From positions 62,001 to 126,000 of the forward strand of contig JAOUNS010000009.1 of the NCBI GenBank assembly GCA_029880855.1: a DNA stretch of 64,000 bases, written 5' to 3'. The DNA comes from Gammaproteobacteria bacterium. Lineage in GTDB: Bacteria; Pseudomonadota; Gammaproteobacteria; UBA6429; Thiohalophilaceae. A program made the position numbers and the translations under genes. Of the stretch, positions 62,555-64,000 are shown piece by piece. The stretch's first letter is position 1. Every line of letters begins with the position of its first letter. Below the pieces are notes generated by a model. That model saw only the letters and a list, made by a program, of their open reading frames with translations, was not told where the DNA came from and searched no databases.

Positions 62555-63424
62555 ATGGCTAATGAACATCTCATTCTGTCACAGGTGGGGATAGCGTTTC
62601 CAACACCCAACGGACCGTTCACTGCACTGGAGAACGTTAATCTAAAAATAGAGAAGGGCGAGTTTGTCTCCCTGATTGGACATTCCGGCTGTGGCAAGTC
62701 CACCGTATTAAACATTGTTGCCGGTTTATATCAGGCAACCACCGGCGGTGTGATCCTGGATGGGAAGGAGGTAGATGAACCAGGCCCGGATCGCGCTGTA
62801 GTTTTCCAGAATCATTCGCTTTTACCCTGGTTGACGGCCCGGGAGAATGTGGAACTGGCTGTTAAACAGGTGTTTAAAAAAAGCAAGAGCAAAGCCGAGA
62901 TGGCCGAATGGGTGGAACATAACCTCAGTTTGGTGCACATGGAGCATGCCATGCACAAGCGACCGGATGAAATTTCCGGCGGTATGAAACAGCGTGTCGG
63001 TATCGCACGGGCGCTGGCCATGGAACCCAAGGTGTTGTTGATGGATGAACCTTTCGGTGCACTGGATGCATTGACGCGTGCGCATATGCAGGACTCCCTC
63101 ATTGAGATCCAGGCCCGTTTGAATAACACTGTGATCATGATTACTCACGATGTCGATGAAGCGGTTTTGTTATCTGATCGCATTGTCATGATGACCAATG
63201 GACCGGCTGCAACGATTGGCGAGATTCTCAAGGTGGAACTGCCCAGACCGCGTAACCGGGTTGAGTTGGCCAACGATCCACAATACAACCATTATCGCGC
63301 TGAAGTATTGAAATTCCTTTATGAAAGGCAACGGCATACAGAACAGAAGGAGCCTGTCGAATCAAAAAAGCAGGATGAGACCAATGTGACGCCGATTGGG
63401 AAGGAAACAGTTCGTGCGGCCTGA
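62555..63424 (+). CDS. nrtD: Nitrate/nitrite ABC transporter ATP-binding protein
   Basis: A 289-residue ATPase of the nitrate/sulfonate/taurine class. Walker A LIGHSGCGKSTVLN at about residue 45, Q-loop VVFQNHSLLPWLTARENVELAV, signature ISGGMKQRVGIARAL, Walker B VLLMDEPFGALDA and H-loop MITHDVDEAVLLSD. It lacks the NrtA-like C-terminal domain of cyanobacterial NrtC and so resembles NrtD. The polar C-terminal tail (EQKEPVESKKQDETN) is unstructured. Last gene of the nrt unit; a bidirectional terminator follows. Confidence 0.92.
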   Translation: MANEHLILSQVGIAFPTPNGPFTALENVNLKIEKGEFVSLIGHSGCGKSTVLNIVAGLYQATTGGVILDGKEVDEPGPDRAVVFQNHSLLPWLTARENVELAVKQVFKKSKSKAEMAEWVEHNLSLVHMEHAMHKRPDEISGGMKQRVGIARALAMEPKVLLMDEPFGALDALTRAHMQDSLIEIQARLNNTVIMITHDVDEAVLLSDRIVMMTNGPAATIGEILKVELPRPRNRVELANDPQYNHYRAEVLKFLYERQRHTEQKEPVESKKQDETNVTPIGKETVRAA

Positions 63425-63469
63425 GATATCACAGGTAACAGGGATCGAGAGTAGATTTGTCAATAATAA

Positions 63470-63505
63470 CCTCCCCGACCAAACAAAGTCGGGGAGGATT
63501 TCTTG
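63470..63505. terminator. Bidirectional terminator between nrtD and the cytochrome-like gene
   Basis: Ten-bp stem CCTCCCCGAC (63470-63479) / GTCGGGGAGG (63488-63497). T-rich tails on both strands (ATTTCTTG on plus; TTATTATT on minus). Both neighbouring stop codons are within 50 bases. Confidence 0.75.
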
Positions 63506-63511
63506 TATGGC

Positions 63512-64000
63512 TTACAGGGTTTTCATATATTCGATGATAGCCCAGGCACCCTCTTTATCATCAGTCCAGTCGAGCTTGTAGGTCTGACCGTCCTCGCGCA
63601 CATCAGCATCATGCCCGATACGATTCAGTGCCGGGAACAGGGCGGTATTGAATTCGTAACCTTCATCTTTACCGGTGGTTGGTTTGACTTTCGCATCCCA
63701 GGAGAAACCCATCAACTTCTTGTCATAGTCCAGACGGCTCTTCATGAAGGTCTTCGGCCGTTCACCGGGGACCAACAGGTGATACATGGTCGGTACCGAG
63801 CCGTTATGCAAATAGGGCGCCTGAGCCCAGATACCGCTTAGGGGGCGGGCATTGTACCCCTGATAGAGCCGGTAGTCGGCCATTAACAGATCTTTTTTAC
63901 CTTCCAGTGAGACACCTTCATATTCGGCGCAGGGTTTTACATCCTTGCCATTCATCTTGACGACGGTGGTGGTATTACAGTTCGCATACAGTTCAGCGCG
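63512..64000 (-). CDS. C-terminal part of a cytochrome c/peroxidase-like protein (cut by window edge)
   Basis: The frame stays open to the window end, so at least 162 codons of a longer gene are present; an internal Met at 63955 is not the start. The segment ARPLSGIWAQAPYLHNGSVPTMYHLLVPGERPKTF is typical of the last part of di-heme cytochrome c and RoxA/CcpA-like proteins, in which APYLHNGS forms part of a distal heme pocket. No CXXCH heme motif lies in the visible part; Cys in ANCN and KPCAEYE are not heme sites. It ends EGAWAIIEYMKTL. Redox partner and activity cannot be inferred. It converges with the nrt operon. Confidence 0.75.
   Translation of the reverse strand, partial: RAELYANCNTTTVVKMNGKDVKPCAEYEGVSLEGKKDLLMADYRLYQGYNARPLSGIWAQAPYLHNGSVPTMYHLLVPGERPKTFMKSRLDYDKKLMGFSWDAKVKPTTGKDEGYEFNTALFPALNRIGHDADVREDGQTYKLDWTDDKEGAWAIIEYMKTL

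Noticed and set aside
1-64000. tRNA, rRNA, insertion sequences, prophage or plasmid genes
   Set aside because: None recognised on reading both strands; no transposase or integrase motif was found.

Overview
The window is chromosomal DNA of a gammaproteobacterium of moderate GC. Gene order, not any single gene, supports this. From lolD through comEC, exbBD, msbA-lpxK-ycaR-kdsB, wzb, rne-rluC, sppA, maf, yceD-rpmF, plsX-fabHDG-acpP-fabF, pabC-mltG-tmk-holB, pilZ and tatD the order follows the conserved gammaproteobacterial chromosome, and it is closer to Pseudomonas than to Escherichia. A DsrE-family exported protein, LolF-type lipoprotein export, a TIGR04219-type outer membrane protein, CHASE2 cyclase signalling and nrt transport would fit a Chromatiales-like or related sulfur/nitrogen-cycling lineage, but the genus cannot be fixed from this sequence. 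No tRNA, rRNA, CRISPR array, insertion sequence or prophage was seen.

Layout. 1-6 kb: a truncated NhaC-like antiporter, a DsrE-family exported protein, an outer membrane barrel, a divergent DAHP synthase translationally coupled to aguB, and aguA (agmatine to putrescine), with two small exported proteins. 6-11 kb: a RelA/SpoT-type enzyme with both catalytic sites apparently intact, sfsA, and the lipoprotein-release pair lolF-lolD. 11-19 kb: DUF2062 protein, comEC, exbB-exbD, then msbA-lpxK-ycaR-kdsB (lipid A and Kdo). 19-23 kb: an inserted PhnD-like binding protein plus a membrane GGDEF-EAL protein, then wzb and a FliL-like protein. 23-30 kb: rne, with an 18-bp minisatellite in its C-terminal half and a roughly 340-nt leader, divergent from rluC-HAD-sppA, then maf. 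30-42 kb: yceD-rpmF and the fatty-acid, folate (pabB/pabC), mltG, tmk, holB, pilZ and tatD run.

42-48.5 kb is the most unusual block. A CHASE2 adenylate cyclase converges on a minus-strand set: a double cNMP-binding/rhodanese protein, a TPR plus beta-barrel protein resembling Slam/type XI secretion translocons, and a FecR-domain protein with a TbpB-like C-terminal barrel that could be its cargo. 48.5-57.5 kb is a beta-oxidation operon (yiiX-like, fadE, fadI, fadJ, fadD, thioesterase). 57.6-63.4 kb holds a class V aminotransferase and, divergently, a NasT-type ANTAR regulator followed by nrtABC. The nrt leader shows a sigma-54 promoter, an upstream NtrC-like site, an ANTAR-type hairpin at the predicted 5' end and a strong terminator before nrtA. 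This is a complete nitrogen-control and attenuation layout. The window ends inside a cytochrome-like gene.

Regulatory RNA and DNA elements that can be read directly include the nrt leader, the rne promoter and leader, a near-consensus promoter that would make yceD mRNA nearly leaderless, a terminator between acpP and fabF, a GNRA-capped hairpin before plsX, a hairpin covering the pabB start codon, and a hairpin behind nrtA.
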